Shown piece after piece: positions 60,595 to 64,000 of a stretch of 64,000 nt of DNA. The stretch comes from Sordaria brevicollis (taxonomy: Eukaryota; Ascomycota; Sordariomycetes; Sordariales; Sordariaceae): NCBI GenBank assembly GCA_033439795.1, contig JAUTDP010000005.1:2013001-2077000 (forward strand). Direction: 5' to 3'. The notes below the pieces were generated by a model. That model did no database searches. It worked only from the letters and a program-made list of their open reading frames with translations, and was not told the DNA's origin. The first letter of the stretch is position 1. Every line of letters begins with the position of its first letter. The position numbers and the translations under genes were made by a program.

Positions 60595-63500
60595 CCCGGG
60601 ACCCGCTTTTGTTAAGGTTGCTCGCCGAGGGGCGTGATCGCTGCCAATGCCAATCCAATGTGAGTGACAAGGAAAGAGTTTGGCGGATGCGAAGTGGAAG
60701 TGGATCGATGGCCTGCAGTTTGCTTTCTCTCTTTCCAGAAACCAACCAACCTCAAGAGAATTCCACTTGACCCCCTCTCTTTTCCATCCACTTTCCACTT
60801 CAAGTTCCTTTCTTCCCGGGCTCGCTGCGTGCAATGTGCTCTCGGCTCTGTTCCGTCTGGTTTCTGACCCCCGCCTTTCCATCCTTTCTGTTTCCATTTC
60901 CACTTGGCTTCATCTTTCCCCAACCTCAAACCATCCACTCGATTCTTCATGATCCAACCCTACTAGAACGTCGTGACAATATTCAGGCAACCAATCCTTT
61001 TTCACTTCATTGTTCCTCGGCATCTGGAATCTCATGGCCTCGTCTATTCCCGCCTCACCTTCACCTCATATTCTTGCTCGTCATTGTGATATTCATGATC
61101 GAGATGGAAAACACTCTGTCGCCATTGGCAACCCTCAACCACTCATGAGCCACGCTCTCCTCGCCGGTCTCATCGTGCATGTCGTACCCTATGCATGGTC
61201 AATGATGGCAACCTCACAAGTCGGCACCCAAGTTTCAGTCAGGGGACATGGGGGTTGGATAACGGCAGGAAAACATCCATAAACGAACCCGGTCAGAGAA
61301 GCCCGGCAAGGCACACCTCCAAGGGCGGATCAGCATGTGAGAGACTTCAGACGGTCCAGCCCCAGTGAGTCCAGGTGCGTGGGATTTCCAGACTGCTGGT
61401 CCCTAGACCTACCTTAAACCTCTACCCGTATGCAACAGTGCAGTAGATGATGATGCTGGGGTTCGACACCCTCTTTTTCCAGACTATTCAAGCCACATTT
61501 TATCCGACTCATGTCACGTCGACGACTTCGACTATATCTTCACCAATCCGCAATGGCCACGCAATGGACTGGAGGACTCGGTGAAGGAGCATTCGTTGCT
61601 TTTGAACAAGAGCCTCTTCTTGGTCGAGATAACGACATCCCAGTATCTCATCGTCACTGGGCCCTGCTCTAGCAAGACAAGAAGGCTAGAGAACGAGGCT
61701 AGTAGTTCGGGCTACCGGCGGTGCTGCTAGCCAACATTGGCGCGAGTGGCTGTAGTGGTAGTGGGTCAGTTCCGACGACAATGGACACCTCTAGCCCGGG
61801 CTATTCGTCGCCTTGGTTGCCTTGTTACTCTCCTGGTCCTCGGTCGGCGTCGTCATCCCACGGTCCAACCACGGACGGATGCCCATATGCGACATCCATA
61901 TTCTGTCCCCTTCTCCAGACTCGTCATCCGACTCGTGGAGAGACAGAATAACAGGTTCTGAGGCGCTGATCCGCCGGCTGCCTCGGCCATCGGGGACCTC
62001 AATATCTGCTGCCTCGACCCAACTGCGTGCGTATCGACGAGCATCATGCTATGGTTCGCGGGCTTTCTCGGGGTTTGTCACTACGGCGCAGTATGCACCT
62101 CCAAAACGCCTGTCAGCGCCAACACAAATCACTGGCGGCGATGTGCACAGGGGGGCGGTTGACTTAAAGCGGCTCGACATGGTTCGCTTCAGTTACGACC
62201 CTGATTCCCGGTTTCTCATTCACGCCCCGCGACAGGACCCGGAAAGTCGGGGGGGTATAGCAGGGGGGGCTTTTTGGCGAGATAGATTGCCGCTCCAATA
62301 TGGCTAATTCGAAGCTGCTTCTCTGCAGGCCTTACGATGTGTAACACAAATATGCTCCTCCGAGGCATACACATCGAACCCCAGCTGCCTATTGGCCTTT
62401 TCCCTGAGTGCGGGACGAAAAGCGTAGTTTATTGCGCAATTTACATTAGGACATGGAGGCTTGCTGGGCAGCTTCAGACCGTCGAGGAAGGTGGCGGCGA
62501 GGTGAATAGATTTTACTTGGCTCTTCACATCTGAGACAGGTCTATGCCGCAAAGAGCCATGCCTCTGCGAGCAAATATGGGATATCTAACTCTTTGTTAC
62601 TACAGCACTCGGCGGAGGCAATAGGGTTAAGGTGTGGCCCATCACACACTCATCTTTGCCTGATCTACGCTGAAGTAGCATCGACTCCAGAGAGCTTATT
62701 TGGCGAACCACGGATCTTGTTTGCTGGGTTGCAACAAGACGCCGAGACTTGTAAATGAAGCGCGGCAGTACGGAATCAAAGAAAGCCCAGTCGTCCGAAG
62801 AACTCCCATCAGTCGCGGCACATCTTACAGTGCTACCTACGCAACCACTCCCCTAACTATGTGGTCTTCGGCAGACAGACAAGTATGGGCTTGATCGTCC
62901 CGTATTTGGTCGCCATCAAGGCAATGATGTGGATGCTCTGGTACATTTATGCCTTCACTGCGAAAGTTTCGGGGCTCAAACTAGCTGTACAGTATGGAGT
63001 AGCACCCATGACTGACTTCTAGACCATGTCACCCTACCCTAGTTGCATACTGCTCCGTATGGGGCACTTAACTTGCTCTCTCAAGTGAGGCAAGTTGAAG
63101 GACTCGACACTCTCAAAGATTCACAGCAGTATTCAGATTGTATCATTTTCACATACACCATTAACACCTCCTAACATCAAAGATGACATCTACACCCAAG
63201 TTCTTTCATAGAAATGTCGGAGCTCATCTTGTAGCGTCCTTGTACGGCATCAACAACCGATCGCTAGCCAAATTCACTAGCACGACAGGTCCCCCTTGTT
63301 GGCCGATAGACGAGATATTTAGTCCGAGGAAGGCAAGCTGCTCGTAAATTTCTGGGGTCCCACGCGCCAGAAAGCCGTTGGTCTTGCCAATCCTCCAACT
63401 AGCGACCTCAACTAAAAAGAAAGGACGCTATAAAAGGCAGAACATCGCCGATATCTGTCACATTTCATGAACCGGACTTTCGGGATTACAAGCTAGCCTT

Positions 63501-64000
63501 AAACAGTCAGAACTCGAGAGGGTTTATCTTGGGTTCAAAGGCCCTGACATATCGAGGGCACGGACAGACAAGGCATTTACAACCCATGATTCCGAAAAAA
63601 AAACCTACAATTCAACCAGGGCTTTCGGTATCCGGTGGAGGGCACAGGAACTCCAGCCACCTTCCGGATCTCTCATGTCGGCCTTCAGAAAAAAGCCGAA
63701 CAGTTACCCCCCGCTGTTCCGAACGATCTTGTTCCACATTGATTGCTTGCCCGCCCTAACCATTCATCTAAGGTCTAACTTACCAACGGTCCTGATTTCG
63801 GAAATGGTTCCTCGCTGCTATGCTTCGGTAAATTGACAAAAGGGCCACGGCTTTTCCCATATGCCGCGCTGATGTGAAGAGACGGGCTCTGGCTGAGTTA
63901 CGATGCTTCCACGACTCTCTTGTCACCTCTTTGTTTTTATTCCTTTCTTCTTTTTCTTTACAACATTTTTGGGGACATGTCTCACTCGATCAAACATCGA
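60595..64000. other. normal-composition DNA without a supported gene
   Basis: Composition is normal and not RIP-like. It continues the locus interrupted at 50346. Frames of up to 164 codons (61813-62307 plus) and 126 codons (60523-60903 minus) overlap others and match nothing I know. A stretch around 61446-61730 stays open in one plus-strand frame (for example FTNPQWPRNGLEDSVKEHSL) but has no clear start or splice sites. A minus-strand stretch at 62304-62552 has several Cys (CPNVNC, CVTH) but no family. Degenerate gene remnants are possible. Confidence 0.45.

Noticed and set aside
61446..62307. Possible gene in the right-hand region
   Set aside because: Open frames change repeatedly, there is no clear start or introns, and no known family.

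Overview
The window is nuclear DNA of a filamentous ascomycete, most likely a Neurospora-like Sordariomycete. Genes carry short GT-AG introns with CTAAC/CTGAC-type branch sites. Housekeeping proteins are of fungal type. About half the window is extremely AT-rich DNA of the kind left by repeat-induced point mutation (RIP): CpG survives, CpA/TpG has become TpA, and repeat copies differ only by C/T and G/A transitions. Species and chromosome cannot be given from the sequence alone.

Layout. (1) 1-13660 is a RIP-degraded transposon block. It holds the pol and probable gag of a minus-strand Ty3/gypsy element, split at 2749-6454 by a DNA transposon with 74-bp terminal inverted repeats (TIRs) and an 8-bp target duplication. 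An unclassified AT-rich stretch follows, with a relic of an unknown protein at about 11.5-12.9 kb. (2) 13661-39147 is a normal-composition gene island: MRT4 (+), an intron-containing tRNA-Glu(CTC) (+), U1-70K (-), mitochondrial ribosomal protein mL43 (+), triosephosphate isomerase (-), an un-RIPed two-gene Tc1-like transposon, a UTP16/BUD21-like rRNA-processing protein (-), a mitochondrial-type TPR/Sel1 protein (+), tRNA-Gly(GCC) (-) and a VelC-like velvet regulator (-). (3) 39148-49620 is a Fot1/pogo-type element of about 1.9 kb, flanked by TA and split by an 8.57-kb gypsy element with 306-bp LTRs and a TTTAG duplication. (4) 49623-50346 is an un-RIPed single-copy-like segment. (5) 50351-60590 is a second complete gypsy-type element, on the minus strand, with unusually short 145-bp LTRs. 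(6) 60595-64000 is normal-composition DNA in which I can support no gene.

The genes are housekeeping or regulatory and do not form a cluster or operon: ribosome biogenesis (MRT4, UTP16-like), splicing (U1-70K), mitochondrial translation (mL43), glycolysis (TPI) and development (velvet). U1-70K/mL43 and UTP16-like/TPR are divergent pairs sharing 0.7-kb intergenic regions; mL43 and TPI converge.

The most unusual object is the 4.46-kb transposon at 24673-29131. It has 58-bp TIRs differing at one base, a DD34E transposase with one intron, and a convergent second gene of about 900 codons that I cannot assign to a family. It lies 434 bp upstream of the TPI start codon and shows none of the RIP damage seen in every other element here. 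It has no recognisable target-site duplication.
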